From Pedobacter sp. SL55 (lineage in GTDB: Bacteria > Bacteroidota > Bacteroidia > Sphingobacteriales > Sphingobacteriaceae): a DNA stretch of 64,000 nucleotides. Below are positions 16,680 to 26,237 of the stretch, piece by piece (position 1 is the stretch's first letter; every line of letters begins with the position of its first letter). A model generated the notes under the pieces. That model did not search any database, was not told the origin of the DNA, and saw only the letters and a list, made by a program, of their open reading frames with translations. The position numbers and the translations under genes are program-made. Where the stretch lies: positions 1,364,001 through 1,428,000 of the forward strand of contig NZ_CP113059.1 in NCBI RefSeq assembly GCF_026625705.1. Direction: 5' to 3'.

Positions 16680-17777
16680 ATGAAAATACAGACCTCCTTT
16701 AGAAATTGGCTACTGATGGTTACTTTGCTGATTTTTAACTTAAGCTGTAAAAAGCAACTGAATGCCGTAGAGCCAACTAATTTACAGTTGGTAGCCACAG
16801 TAAGTAATGATGGCTCAGGTAGGGTAGATTTTGTAGCAACCGCAACTAATGCAAGTCGTTATCTATATTCTTTTGGTCAGGGTACCAACGAAAGTATCAG
16901 ATCTACCGACGGTAAAGCTTTTACCATTTACGCAGAAAGTGGCACCTATACGGTAAAGGTTATTGCTTATTCTTCAAGTGATAAATCGGTTGAGTTAACC
17001 CAACAAATTATTGTAGATAAGAACGAAGTAATAGATAATACCGGTTATATCTCGCCAGAAACTTACCCGGGCCTTACCTTAGTTTGGCAAGATGAATTTA
17101 ATGGTACTGAACTGGATACTAAATTTTGGAATTTCGAAGAAGGAAACGGAACAGAGGGCTGGGGCAATTGGGAATTGCAATACTATCGCAAAGAAAATAC
17201 GAGAGTGCACAATGGCTACTTAACCATCACTGCTAAAAAGGAATCTTTCGGTGGTAAAGAGTATACATCATCAAGATTAACAACCGAAGCGAAAAAAGAT
17301 TTCTTGTATGGTCGTATCGAAATGAGGGCAAAATTGCCAAAAGGACAAGGGATTTGGCCAGCATTTTGGGCTTTAGGTGCAAACATCCGTACTACGCCAT
17401 GGCCGTTTTCTGGAGAAATTGATATCATGGAAATGGTAGGCGGTGGTCCCGGAAAAGACAATACTTTACACGGTACGGTACACTACGAAGATGGCGGACA
17501 TAAGTATATTGGTGGTTCTACTACGTTACAAACTGGAGATTTTTACGATAAATTTCACGTGTTTTCCATTGTTTGGACAGCCAACTCCATTAAGTGGTAT
17601 TTAGATAATGTAGAATATTATAGTTTCGATACTACGGGTGCTAATAAAGACGAGTTTAGGCGTCCATATTTTCTTTTGTTAAACCTAGCCGTTGGAGGCA
17701 ATTGGCCAGGTGCACCTAATGCAAATACTGTTTTTCCGCAAAAATATATTGTAGATTATGTGAGGGTGTTTCAATAG
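16680..17777 (+). CDS. GH16 endo-beta-1,3-glucanase (laminarinase) lipoprotein with PKD domain
   Basis: A 365-residue lipoprotein with the lipobox cysteine at residue 23 (NLSC). A PKD-like domain spans about 30-113 and a GH16 jelly roll spans about 125-365. The catalytic motif GEIDIMEMVG gives nucleophile Glu246, Asp248 and acid/base Glu251. The bulged E-x-D-x-x-E form is the laminarinase/lichenase type. LVWQDEFNG at the domain start and GIWPAFWALG are typical of GH16_3. It probably cuts beta-1,3-glucan at the cell surface before import by SusC/SusD. It is the last gene of the locus, followed by a clear terminator. Confidence 0.92.
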   Translation: MKIQTSFRNWLLMVTLLIFNLSCKKQLNAVEPTNLQLVATVSNDGSGRVDFVATATNASRYLYSFGQGTNESIRSTDGKAFTIYAESGTYTVKVIAYSSSDKSVELTQQIIVDKNEVIDNTGYISPETYPGLTLVWQDEFNGTELDTKFWNFEEGNGTEGWGNWELQYYRKENTRVHNGYLTITAKKESFGGKEYTSSRLTTEAKKDFLYGRIEMRAKLPKGQGIWPAFWALGANIRTTPWPFSGEIDIMEMVGGGPGKDNTLHGTVHYEDGGHKYIGGSTTLQTGDFYDKFHVFSIVWTANSIKWYLDNVEYYSFDTTGANKDEFRRPYFLLLNLAVGGNWPGAPNANTVFPQKYIVDYVRVFQ

Positions 17778-17815
17778 AGCTATCATCATCACTTAGTTAA
17801 GTGATTATTTGAATG

Positions 17816-17845
17816 AGCCCCGAGGTAACTTGGGGCTTTGTTTTT
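17816..17845 (+). terminator. Rho-independent terminator of the glucan locus
   Basis: AGCCCC (17816-17821) pairs with GGGGCT (17832-17837), followed by TTGTTTTT. It sits 39 bases after the GH16 stop and touches the end of the convergent DUF6702 gene. Confidence 0.85.
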
Positions 17846-18359
17846 AAAAAGCAACACTCATTTTCTTTTCAGGAAAACTTGCTTTCGTGCTTTTTCTTTT
17901 GCCGCTTTTTTCAACATGGAGAATGTTCATTTGGTCGTCAAACAAATCATATAATACGCCATTATGTGCCGCTAGTGTTTTAAATACAGCCACTTTACTA
18001 ACTTCGAGATAAACATTGGTAGCTTCATGATCATTTTCAAAACCTAAATAGTTGTATTTAACAGCCTTGCCATCAACTACAAATTTTAAATTGGTTTCGA
18101 TATAACTTTTAATCAATGCGCTCATTTCTTTCTCTCTGTTTTTTGCGTACAAATCAGTTTTGGTCTTAAATTGTTTGCTCAAAACATTTTCAAAGTCATC
18201 AGTAAAAATTCTACAGGTAATTTCTAAAGATTTGTTTTTTGCATTGTGTGTAATTTCAGTGGTGCTTACGTGAAAAGGGTGTCTTTTTTTTGTTTCCTTA
18301 GAGATAAAAACTAAAGGAATGATTAAAAAAAGTAACAATTTTGAAGATATCGGGTTCAT
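17844..18359 (-). CDS. DUF6702 family protein
   Basis: A 171-residue protein with an N-terminal hydrophobic segment (LLLFLIIPLVFI) and the family phrases HPFHVSTTEITHNAKNKSLEI and CRIFTDDFENVL. This Bacteroidota family often lies next to HupE/UreJ-like membrane proteins and M1 peptidases, as here with the two divergent genes that follow. Probably periplasmic or membrane-anchored. Function not established. The start is ATG at 18359. Confidence 0.8.
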   Translation of the reverse strand: MNPISSKLLLFLIIPLVFISKETKKRHPFHVSTTEITHNAKNKSLEITCRIFTDDFENVLSKQFKTKTDLYAKNREKEMSALIKSYIETNLKFVVDGKAVKYNYLGFENDHEATNVYLEVSKVAVFKTLAAHNGVLYDLFDDQMNILHVEKSGKRKSTKASFPEKKMSVAF

Positions 18360-18436
18360 TTTGCGAAATAGACTTTAAAAGTAAGAGAAAGAACCTAACT
18401 TAGGTAATAATTCACACGCTAAAATTTAACTTTACT

Positions 18437-19021
18437 ATGTCGTTCTCCGATTTCTTGTTTTATTTTGATTTAGGTTGGTCGCATATTGTAAGTTTAGACG
18501 CATTAGATCATCAACTTTTTATATTGGCATTGGTAGCCATTTATACCACCAAACAAATTAAGCAAATACTGATATTGGTTACCGCTTTTACCATCGGCCA
18601 CTCGGCTACTTTGGCGCTAAGTGCTTTAGATATCATCCGCTTTGATAGCAAGTGGGTAGAGTTTTTAATTCCCTGCACCATTTTTATTACCGCTTTGGTT
18701 AACTTGTTTAAGAACGGCAAAAGGAACAAAAGCGTACAAGTCAATTATTTTCTAGCGCTGTTTTTTGGTCTAATTCATGGTATGGGCTTTGCAAATTCGG
18801 TCCGTATGATGTTGGCAAAAGACCAATATATAGGTTGGGGTTTGTTTGGCTTTAACCTAGGGCTAGAAATAGGCCAAATTGTTTTTGTAGCACTAACATT
18901 GTTGATTTCTAGTATAATCCTATATTTCTTTAAAGTTAGGCAAAGAGATTGGGTTATATTTTTATCTTCTGCGGTTTTTGCCTTAGCTTTACAAATGGCG
19001 TTACAGCGCATACCTTTTTAA
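18437..19021 (+). CDS. HupE/UreJ-like membrane protein
   Basis: A 194-residue protein with about five or six membrane segments and the conserved polar motifs of the HupE/UreJ family: SLDALDHQLF, FTIGHSATL and GLIHGMGFA. The His residues within membrane helices suggest metal handling. Characterised relatives serve nickel or cobalt supply for hydrogenase or urease, but no such enzyme is nearby. It starts 77 bases from the divergent DUF6702 gene and ends 10 bases before the M1 peptidase gene, suggesting a shared transcript with the peptidase. Confidence 0.8.
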   Translation: MSFSDFLFYFDLGWSHIVSLDALDHQLFILALVAIYTTKQIKQILILVTAFTIGHSATLALSALDIIRFDSKWVEFLIPCTIFITALVNLFKNGKRNKSVQVNYFLALFFGLIHGMGFANSVRMMLAKDQYIGWGLFGFNLGLEIGQIVFVALTLLISSIILYFFKVRQRDWVIFLSSAVFALALQMALQRIPF

Positions 19022-19031
19022 TAAATATCAA

Positions 19032-21401
19032 ATGAAAAGATTTTACGGTTTTTGTTTAAGTGCTATGTTATTTGCTTCGGCGGCAATGGCACAAAATATC
19101 CAAAATAATCCGGGGAGCAACCACGGCAATAAGTTTGAGCAATTGGGCACCATTTTACCTACGCCAAATGAGCAACGTACCGCAAGCGGTGCGCCTGGAG
19201 TAAAGTATTGGCAACAACGTGCCGATTACGATATCAAATGCGAATTAGATGAAAACACACAGACTTTAAAAGGCAGCGAAACCATTACTTACTACAATAA
19301 TTCGCCAGATCCTTTAACTTACATTTGGATACAGCTCGACGAAAACCAGCACAATAACCTAAAAAATGCGAATTATCAGAGCGCAACTAAAATGCCTGCT
19401 AATGCAACAGATAAACAAGTAGAAAATTTTACGCTTAATGCTGCTGATAACGGCTTTGGGTTCAACATTTTGAAAATTACCGATGCGCAAGGAAAGAATT
19501 TAAAATACACCATCAACAAAACCATGATGCGAATTGAAACACCGGTTTTAAAATCTGGCGATAAATTCGTTTTCAATATAGATTGGAATTACAAAATTGT
19601 AGATCGCATTGCCAAAGGCGGCAGAGGCGGTTACGAATTTTTTCCAGCCGATGGAAACTATTTATTTACGATGGCGCAATGGTATCCACGTTTATGTGTT
19701 TATAGCGATTTTCAAGGATGGCAAAACCACCAATTTACCGGTCGTGGCGAGTTTGCCTTAACCTTTGGCGATTTTAAAGTGCAAATGACCGTTCCGGCAG
19801 ATCACTTGGTGGGTTCTACTGGCGAATGCCAAAATTATGCTCAAGTGCTTACGCCAATACAATTATCTCGTTTCAATAGCGTAAAAACAGCTAAAGCTCC
19901 CGTAGAAATTGTAACCTTGGCTGAGGCCAAAGCTGCGGAAAGCAAAAAATCGACTGCTAAAAAAACTTGGATCTTCCACGCTAAAGATGTGAGAGATTTT
20001 GCCTGGACCTCATCACGTAAGTATATTTGGGACGCCATGAACCAAAAAGTGGCCGACAAAGATGTGCTTTGCATGAGTTTCTACGGAAAAGAAGCTTACA
20101 ATCTTTATAGTAGATATTCTACAAGGGTAGTGGCGCACAGTATCAAAACTTATTCTGATTTTACCATTCCTTATCCATATCCGGTAGCTCAAAGCATCGA
20201 AGCTGCCAATGGAATGGAATACCCCATGATTTGTTTCAATTATGGAAGAACTAACGAAGACGGCACTTATAGCGAAACCGTAAAAAATGGAATGATTGGC
20301 GTAGTGATCCACGAAGTGGGGCACAACTTTTTCCCGATGATCATTAACAGTGATGAGCGCCAATGGAGCTGGATGGACGAAGGTTTGAACACTTTTACGC
20401 AGTTTTTAACCGAATCTTCTTGGGATGATAAATTCCCGAGCAAACGTGGCCCAGCTTATGCCATTGTGCCTTACATGAAATTGCCAAAAGATCAGTTAGA
20501 GCCCATCATGTCTAACTCAGAAAATATTGTACAGTTTGGGCCTAATGCTTATGCCAAACCTGCTACAGGCTTAAATATTTTGCGTGAAACCATTATGGGC
20601 CGCGAACTTTTCGATTATGCTTTTAAAGAATACTCAAAAAGATGGGCGTTTAAGCATCCAACACCAGCAGATTTTTTTAGAACCATGGAAGATGCCAGCG
20701 GCGAAGATTTAGACTGGTTTTGGAGAGGTTGGTTTTACAGTACCGATGCTTGCGATATTTCTTTAGACGAGGTAAAACATGCCAAAGCTGATTTTCCTAA
20801 GCCTGCAAAAACCATAAAACAAAAACAAACGGTAGACAAACCTATTTTAACTGATGATGACATTAGCAAGCAAAGAAATAGGGCAGATAAAAACATCAAA
20901 TTTTATACAGATCAAGATTTAGAAGCGAGAGATTTCTATTGGAAATACGCCAGAGGTTTGGTACAAATTGACAGTAGTAAAGTTAGAACAAAAGAAATAA
21001 GATTGCCTTTTGAAGAGTTTACCAATGAAGAGAAAACCAAGTACGGCAATAAGCATTTTTACGAGCTTAACTTTAGTAACAAGGGAGGCTTGGTAATGCC
21101 AATTATAGTAGAGTTCACGTTTAAAGACGGAACAAAAACGGTAGATAAAATACCTGCTCAAATTTGGCGCTTAAACGAAATTAAAACATCCAAGTTTTAT
21201 GCTTTGGATAAAGAGGTTGCAGCTATAAAAATTGACCCGCTTTGCGAAACTGCCGATATTGACGAAAGTAATAATACTTGGGGAGCGGCAGAAGCTGCTC
21301 CTTCTAAATTTCAATTGTTTAAGGCGGCTCAAGCTGCTGCGGGCAGAGGTCAATCGGAGGGCATAAATCCAATGCAGTTGGAAATTAAAAAAAGTAAATA
21401 A
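19032..21401 (+). CDS. M1 family zinc metallopeptidase
   Basis: A 789-residue secreted aminopeptidase-like enzyme with a signal peptide in residues 1-21 (cleavage near AMAQN). The zinc motif HEVGH is at residues 427-431, with the third ligand Glu450 19 residues beyond His431, exactly the M1 pattern HExxH-x18-E. The substrate-binding motif of aminopeptidases appears as GMEYPM rather than GAMEN. The C-terminus has a long charged extension after about residue 600 and no clear sorting domain. Upstream is the HupE-like gene, downstream a terminator. Confidence 0.9.
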   Translation: MKRFYGFCLSAMLFASAAMAQNIQNNPGSNHGNKFEQLGTILPTPNEQRTASGAPGVKYWQQRADYDIKCELDENTQTLKGSETITYYNNSPDPLTYIWIQLDENQHNNLKNANYQSATKMPANATDKQVENFTLNAADNGFGFNILKITDAQGKNLKYTINKTMMRIETPVLKSGDKFVFNIDWNYKIVDRIAKGGRGGYEFFPADGNYLFTMAQWYPRLCVYSDFQGWQNHQFTGRGEFALTFGDFKVQMTVPADHLVGSTGECQNYAQVLTPIQLSRFNSVKTAKAPVEIVTLAEAKAAESKKSTAKKTWIFHAKDVRDFAWTSSRKYIWDAMNQKVADKDVLCMSFYGKEAYNLYSRYSTRVVAHSIKTYSDFTIPYPYPVAQSIEAANGMEYPMICFNYGRTNEDGTYSETVKNGMIGVVIHEVGHNFFPMIINSDERQWSWMDEGLNTFTQFLTESSWDDKFPSKRGPAYAIVPYMKLPKDQLEPIMSNSENIVQFGPNAYAKPATGLNILRETIMGRELFDYAFKEYSKRWAFKHPTPADFFRTMEDASGEDLDWFWRGWFYSTDACDISLDEVKHAKADFPKPAKTIKQKQTVDKPILTDDDISKQRNRADKNIKFYTDQDLEARDFYWKYARGLVQIDSSKVRTKEIRLPFEEFTNEEKTKYGNKHFYELNFSNKGGLVMPIIVEFTFKDGTKTVDKIPAQIWRLNEIKTSKFYALDKEVAAIKIDPLCETADIDESNNTWGAAEAAPSKFQLFKAAQAAAGRGQSEGINPMQLEIKKSK

Positions 21402-21422
21402 TAATTCTCGGATAAATAACTG

Positions 21423-21453
21423 AAGTCCTGCATTTGCGGGACTTTCTTTTTTT
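21423..21453 (+). terminator. Rho-independent terminator after the M1 peptidase gene
   Basis: AAGTCC (21423-21428) pairs with GGACTT (21439-21444) around TGCATTTGCG, followed by TTCTTTTTTT. Confidence 0.85.
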
Positions 21454-21486
21454 CATAACATTTTATCGGGACAGCTGTTTATTACT

Positions 21487-21562
21487 CGTCATTGCGAGGC
21501 ACGAAGCAACCTTAAAGCTATATATCTTCCTCAAAGAGATTGCTTCGTGCCTCGCAATCACG
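21487..21562. repeat. Inverted pair of a GCTTCGTGCCTCG dispersed repeat
   Basis: The left arm 21487-21509 (CGTCATTGCGAGGCACGAAG...) and right arm 21538-21562 (GATTGCTTCGTGCCTCGCAA...) are inverted copies about 30 bases apart. The same core occurs at 26027-26090 as another inverted pair, and at 55018-55045 and 55113-55140 as direct copies. RNA from this site would fold into a long hairpin. It lies between the peptidase terminator and the uvrB promoter. Confidence 0.8.
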
Positions 21563-21594
21563 AGAGATTTATAATAACGTACAATCCTAAACCG

Positions 21595-21602
21595 TATCTT
21601 TG
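21595..21602 (+). promoter_or_regulatory. Candidate uvrB -7 box
   Basis: TATCTTTG matches the TAnnTTTG consensus of Bacteroidota sigma factors and ends six bases before the uvrB ATG. A transcript starting at the usual distance would have almost no leader. No good TTTG -33 box is seen at the expected spacing. Confidence 0.4.
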
Positions 21603-21607
21603 TAGTA

Positions 21608-23647
21608 ATGAAGTTCAAACTCATCTCAGAATATAAACCTACCGGCGACCAGCCCGGGGCAATCAAGCAATTGGTAGAAGGGGTAAATGCTGCCGAACAT
21701 TATCAAACCCTTTTAGGAGTTACTGGTTCTGGAAAAACCTTTACCATTGCCAACGTAATTGAGCAAACGCAAAAGCCAACACTAATTCTTAGTCACAATA
21801 AAACCTTGGCGGCGCAGCTATATGGCGAGATGAAACAGTTTTTTCCCGAAAATGCGGTAAACTACTTTGTTTCTTACTACGATTATTACCAGCCGGAGGC
21901 TTACATGCCCACCACCAATACCTACATCGAGAAAGATTTACAAATTAACGAAGAGATAGAGAAATTACGCCTGCGTTCTACTTCATCGCTAATTTCTGGA
22001 CGTAGAGATGTGATTATCGTTTCTTCAATTTCCTGTATTTATGGTATGGGAAATCCCGAAGATTTTTCGAAGTCGGTTTATCGTTTTGGCGTTGGAACAA
22101 GAGTGAGTAGAAATGCTTTTTTACACCATCTGGTGGAAATTTTATATGCACGTACCATCAACGATTTTAAGCGTGGTACTTTTCGAGTAAAAGGCGATAC
22201 CGTAGATATTTATCCAGCCTATATGGATTACGCTTATCGTATTTCATTTTTTGGGGATGACATTGAAGAACTATCAGCTATTGATCCAATTACGGGAAAA
22301 ACTTTAGAGAAATTAGAGGATATTGCCATTTACCCCGCCAACCTTTTTGTTACGCCAAAAGACAGGTTTAACCAATCTATTTGGGGCATACAAGAGGAAT
22401 TGGAAGCTCGTAAAACGCAGCTTTTGGGCGATGGTTTAGTGTTGGAAGCCAAACGTTTAGAAGAACGGGTTAACTTCGATATCGAAATGATGAAAGAGTT
22501 GGGCTATTGCTCTGGAATTGAGAATTATTCTCGTTTTTTCGATGGCCGTACGCCTGGTATGCGCCCTTTCTGTTTGTTAGATTATTTTCCAGATGATTAC
22601 CTCATGGTAATTGACGAAAGCCATGTAACCGTTCCGCAAATTAGGGCCATGTACGGTGGCGATAGGTCTAGAAAGTTATCATTGGTAGAATATGGTTTCC
22701 GCTTACCATCAGCATTAGATAACCGACCGCTGAACTTTGAAGAGTTTGAGCGTTTAGCGCCGCAAACTATTTATGTGAGTGCTACTCCGGCAGATTACGA
22801 ACTGCAAAAATCTGAGGGCGTGGTAATTGAGCAGGTAATTAGACCAACAGGTTTGTTAGATCCGTTAATCGAAATCCGCCCTGCGATAAACCAAGTAGAC
22901 GATTTGTTGGACGAGATTGATAAAACCATTAAACAAGGCGACCGTGTGTTGGTAACTACGCTAACCAAGCGTATGGCCGAAGAGCTGACTAAATACATGG
23001 ATCGATTGAACATCAAGTGTCGGTACATCCACTCTGAGGTAAAAACCTTAGAGCGTGTAGAGATTTTACGTGGCTTGCGTTTGGGCGAGTTTGATGTATT
23101 AATTGGAATTAATTTGCTGCGTGAAGGTCTGGATTTGCCAGAGGTAAGTTTTGTAGCCATTTTAGATGCTGATAAAGAAGGGTTCTTACGTTCGGATAGA
23201 GCGTTGATCCAAACCATTGGCCGTGCTGCCCGTAACGATAGAGGCCGTGTAATTATGTATGCGGATGACATTACCGAATCGATGGAGCGTACCATTAGCG
23301 AAACCAACCGACGTAGGGAAAAGCAGATCGCCTACAACTTGGAGCATGGCATTACGCCAAAAACTGTAGGTAAATCGAAGGAAGAGATTATGGAGCAGAC
23401 TTCTGTGTTGGAAGTTTCAGAAAAACAAAAAGCCAGAGCAAAAGCTTACGTAGAAGTGGATGAGGTAAGTGTAGCGGCAGATCCAGTAGTGCAGTACATG
23501 ACCAAACCAGAACTGCAAAAAGCATTAGATAAATCTCGTAAGGAAATGCAAAAAGCAGCCAAAGAAATGGATTTCTTGTTAGCAGCCCGACTACGCGACG
23601 AAATGTTTGCTTTAGAGAAAGTGTTTGAAGAAAGGTTTGGGAAGTAA
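21608..23647 (+). CDS. uvrB: UvrABC excinuclease subunit B
   Basis: A 679-residue nucleotide-excision-repair helicase-like subunit. It takes damaged DNA from UvrA and holds it for incision by UvrC. The Walker A motif GSGKT is at residues 40-44, the damage-verifying beta hairpin includes [10 protein letters not shown], Walker B appears as IDESH, and helicase motif VI is QTIGRAARN. The C-terminal UVR domain ([22 protein letters not shown]) binds UvrA or UvrC. The length is normal and the frame is complete. Neither uvrA nor uvrC is in the window. Confidence 0.97.
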   Translation: MKFKLISEYKPTGDQPGAIKQLVEGVNAAEHYQTLLGVTGSGKTFTIANVIEQTQKPTLILSHNKTLAAQLYGEMKQFFPENAVNYFVSYYDYYQPEAYMPTTNTYIEKDLQINEEIEKLRLRSTSSLISGRRDVIIVSSISCIYGMGNPEDFSKSVYRFGVGTRVSRNAFLHHLVEILYARTINDFKRGTFRVKGDTVDIYPAYMDYAYRISFFGDDIEELSAIDPITGKTLEKLEDIAIYPANLFVTPKDRFNQSIWGIQEELEARKTQLLGDGLVLEAKRLEERVNFDIEMMKELGYCSGIENYSRFFDGRTPGMRPFCLLDYFPDDYLMVIDESHVTVPQIRAMYGGDRSRKLSLVEYGFRLPSALDNRPLNFEEFERLAPQTIYVSATPADYELQKSEGVVIEQVIRPTGLLDPLIEIRPAINQVDDLLDEIDKTIKQGDRVLVTTLTKRMAEELTKYMDRLNIKCRYIHSEVKTLERVEILRGLRLGEFDVLIGINLLREGLDLPEVSFVAILDADKEGFLRSDRALIQTIGRAARNDRGRVIMYADDITESMERTISETNRRREKQIAYNLEHGITPKTVGKSKEEIMEQTSVLEVSEKQKARAKAYVEVDEVSVAADPVVQYMTKPELQKALDKSRKEMQKAAKEMDFLLAARLRDEMFALEKVFEERFGK

Positions 23648-23730
23648 GTAATAAGTTTTAGGTTGTAAGTTATACGTATTTGGAATTAACCCTAACGAAC
23701 AAAAAATCCAAAAAACTAAACAACAAATTT

Positions 23731-23931
23731 ATGCAAGGACAAAACAGAAAAGATATTTATCCAGGGTTGGAAGTGGGCATCATCCTCAAAAAAGACCAAC
23801 GAAATGGAAATGTAACCTACGGTGTGGTTGAAAAATTATTAACCTCCTCAGCTTTTCATTCTAGAGGAATTAAGGTGCGTTTAGATGATGGGCAAATAGG
23901 TCGTGTTTGCGAAATTGTTACAGAAGAATAA
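23731..23931 (+). CDS. YwbE family protein
   Basis: A 66-residue protein beginning MQGQNRKDIYPG at ATG 23731; an in-frame TTG 17 codons upstream would add only a lysine- and asparagine-rich tail. The phrases PGLEVGIILKKDQRNG, FHSRGIKVRLDDGQIGRVCEI match the small YwbE family found in Bacillota and Bacteroidota. The fold is probably a small beta barrel. Function not known. It follows uvrB by 83 bases. Confidence 0.85.
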   Translation: MQGQNRKDIYPGLEVGIILKKDQRNGNVTYGVVEKLLTSSAFHSRGIKVRLDDGQIGRVCEIVTEE

Positions 23932-24007
23932 CAATCGATTTTAAATTGCATCGTTTTTGAATCTATGGAAATAGGTAAAAATTATCATCTCTCTAGAAAC
24001 TTAAAAA

Positions 24008-24487
24008 ATGATACGACTGATACTTTTATTTGCCCTGATTAGCAGTTGCGCATTTGCACAAGAAACACACCGAGGGATGATCCCTTCAAAGGCTACGGTT
24101 TATAACTCTGGTCCATTATATGTGGTTAACGGTTTGGTTGTTGAAGGTGGCAAAGCGTTTTTTGCATTGTTAAATCCAAACGATGTTGAAAAAATAGATA
24201 TATTGAAAGACGCTGCTAGTACTGCTATTTATGGAATTAGAGGTGCCAATGGTGTAGTGTTGATAACGCTAAAACCTAAAGTTAAGCTTTTGCCTTACAG
24301 TAAATTGATAAAAAAGTTTAAAGTAAAAAAGCAGTATCGAGATTATGCCGTGTATGTAGACAAGGACGCGATAAACAGCAAGACAACGTTTGTGTCGGCA
24401 AGTAGTTGGATAAAAGAAATTATCATGCTTCAACGTTCTAGTGGAATTATAGATATTCCATACCTTAACATCGTACCTAATAAGTAA
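24008..24487 (+). CDS. Free-standing TonB-receptor plug-like protein
   Basis: A 159-residue secreted protein with a signal peptide (residues 1-17, ending CAFA). Residues about 36-96 are a clear piece of a SusC/TonB receptor plug: GPLYVVNGLVV, NPNDVEKIDILKDAASTAIY, then GIRGANGVVLITLK. No barrel follows; instead there are about 60 basic and hydrophobic residues and a stop. The frame shows no decay. It might be a decoy or regulator of a receptor, or an exapted receptor fragment. Isolated plug proteins are recorded in Bacteroidota genomes but, to my knowledge, have no defined function. Confidence 0.75.
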   Translation: MIRLILLFALISSCAFAQETHRGMIPSKATVYNSGPLYVVNGLVVEGGKAFFALLNPNDVEKIDILKDAASTAIYGIRGANGVVLITLKPKVKLLPYSKLIKKFKVKKQYRDYAVYVDKDAINSKTTFVSASSWIKEIIMLQRSSGIIDIPYLNIVPNK

Positions 24488-24580
24488 CCAGAGATTGAAT
24501 TGTAATGAAATTGCAATGAAAATCGTTATTTGAAACAAAAGACTAAGCACAAAGTCTATATTTGTAGTAACAGTATAAAA

Positions 24581-24829
24581 ATGGGTATAATTAAGTTTTT
24601 AATAATAGCAATTATTGTTTTATGGGTAATTAGGTTACTAATGAGGATCATATTTCCTATGGTAATTAAAAATGCCTTTAGCAAAATGCAACAACAGGCC
24701 ACGGGCCAGCAGCAACGTCCGGTTAGGCCAGAGGGTACAATTTCTATAGATCACATGCCTAAAAAAGAGAAGAGAAAGGGCAACGCCGATAATTTAGGCG
24801 AATTTGTAGATTACGAAGAAGTGAAGTAA
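24581..24829 (+). CDS. DUF4834 family small membrane protein
   Basis: An 82-residue protein beginning MGIIKFLIIAIIVLWVIRLL at ATG 24581. It has one N-terminal membrane helix, then a Gln-rich cytoplasmic stretch and a C-terminal DNLGEFVDYEEVK tail, the usual form of DUF4834. An upstream in-frame TTG is not a likely start. A TATATTTG box at 24557-24564 could be its -7 element. It converges directly with the acyltransferase gene with no space between the two stops. Function unknown. Confidence 0.8.
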   Translation: MGIIKFLIIAIIVLWVIRLLMRIIFPMVIKNAFSKMQQQATGQQQRPVRPEGTISIDHMPKKEKRKGNADNLGEFVDYEEVK

Positions 24830-25897
24830 TTATCTCGAAAGCCATTTTCTAATCGGTAAATCGTAAAATTTCATAGCCAAATAGGCAATTATAATTTGTA
24901 AGGTAATTAATAAAGGAATTACCCAAGCCAATGTTTGGTGGCTGGGTTGGGCTTGTGCGTAATAATTGCCAAAAGCCCATAATACAAAATAATGTGTAAT
25001 GTAAAGTGGGTAAGAGATCTGTCCTGAAAATCTACAAATGCTTTGATGCGAAGGGCTTAAAATGGTGCCAGCACCCAACGAAACCAATAAAGGGAAATAG
25101 CACACAATAATTAGCGGTTCTACGAGCCAGTTCCAACTATCTCTAAAAGGCACAAAGAAGGCTAATGCCAATAATAGTGCCATTAATGGGAAACCCAAAC
25201 GATTTTTAATAATAAACTGATAACGGAATATACACATACCCGCTAAAAAGGAGAATGCCACCCTTGCGCCACCATGCCAAAAATTATTTCCTGCCCAGCC
25301 GCCACTAATGTTGCCAGCCGTAATGGTTACGTAAAAAATGCCACCAGCTGCTATAATGGCCAATAGTAAAAGCCAAATTCGTTTCAAGCGGTGCAATACC
25401 AATGCATAAACAATGTTGGCTACGTATTCCCAAAAAAGTGTCCAAGCTGGCGCATTTAATCCGAAGTTATTTAAAGCCCTTTCTGCCATAACTGGATAAG
25501 GAATCATCAAAACTGAGGCTAAAAAAAGCAGCACGATTTTCCAACCGCTATAGGCTTCCCACTGGTTGCCAAAAGGATCGAAAATAAATCCAAGTAAGCC
25601 TAATACTGTACCTAAAACAACCAGTGGGTGTAATCGAATTAACCTTTGCTTGAAAAATTTCTTTAGGCCCATTTGCGGTAACCTGTCATCGTAAGCATAG
25701 GCAACCACAAATCCCGAAAGACAGAAGAAAAAATCTACCGCTAAATAAGCGTGGGCAATCAAATCGTCTGGATGTGGGGTGTACATTTCGATAAAGTGAA
25801 ATATAACCACACCAAGAGCAGCTATACCACGCAAACCATCTAAAATTTCGAAATGTGTTTTAGATTTAAGTACTGAAGGAGAAGAAAGATTGCTCAT
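24830..25897 (-). CDS. Acyltransferase 3 family membrane protein
   Basis: A 355-residue integral membrane acyltransferase from ATG 25897 (MSNLSS); a TTG seven codons upstream is less likely. About ten membrane segments. The N-terminal phrase LDGLRGIAALGVVIFHFIEM contains the catalytic-type His of the OafA/NolL family, and FFCLSGFV is also typical. Members move acetyl or other acyl groups onto surface glycans, lipids or antibiotics. No biosynthetic genes adjoin it, so the substrate is open. Its stop abuts the DUF4834 gene without a terminator. Confidence 0.88.
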   Translation of the reverse strand: MSNLSSPSVLKSKTHFEILDGLRGIAALGVVIFHFIEMYTPHPDDLIAHAYLAVDFFFCLSGFVVAYAYDDRLPQMGLKKFFKQRLIRLHPLVVLGTVLGLLGFIFDPFGNQWEAYSGWKIVLLFLASVLMIPYPVMAERALNNFGLNAPAWTLFWEYVANIVYALVLHRLKRIWLLLLAIIAAGGIFYVTITAGNISGGWAGNNFWHGGARVAFSFLAGMCIFRYQFIIKNRLGFPLMALLLALAFFVPFRDSWNWLVEPLIIVCYFPLLVSLGAGTILSPSHQSICRFSGQISYPLYITHYFVLWAFGNYYAQAQPSHQTLAWVIPLLITLQIIIAYLAMKFYDLPIRKWLSR

Positions 25898-26026
25898 TTG
25901 GGTTTTGCTAAGTTTCAAGAATAAACATTTTGGCTGGCTTAGGCAAGGCTTTTGTGTACGTACGTTGTTACATAAACCTTATTGAAGCGAAAGCTTACTT
26001 TTTTGTTGCATCATCCGGACATATGC

Positions 26027-26090
26027 TGTGATGCTGAGGTACGAAGCATCTGCAGGCGATGAAACAGATGCTTCGTGCCTCAGCATGACA
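26027..26090. repeat. Inverted pair of the GCTTCGTGCCTC repeat
   Basis: The arm 26027-26052 (TGTGATGCTGAGGTACGAAG...) is inverted at 26065-26090 (CAGATGCTTCGTGCCTCAGC...), with a 12-base loop. It is the second site of the family described at 21487. Just after it, at 26101-26160, is another AT-rich stretch with small inverted arms (GAAGGATTATCCTTTC). Confidence 0.8.
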
Positions 26091-26237
26091 GAAATTTTAA
26101 AAAAGATTGTAGCGGAAAGAAGGATTATCCTTTCAAAAGAACTACAGCACCCGCTTTTCAAGAAAAAATAAAATAACGATGCCTTAACAATCAGTTAATT
26201 AGTGTTGGAGACTTTTGTGAAAGATATTATTCATACT

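Noticed and set aside
24529..24564. Full promoter for the DUF4834 gene
   Set aside because: TTTG and TATATTTG are 24 bases apart, more than the usual spacing; only the -7-like box was kept as a remark.
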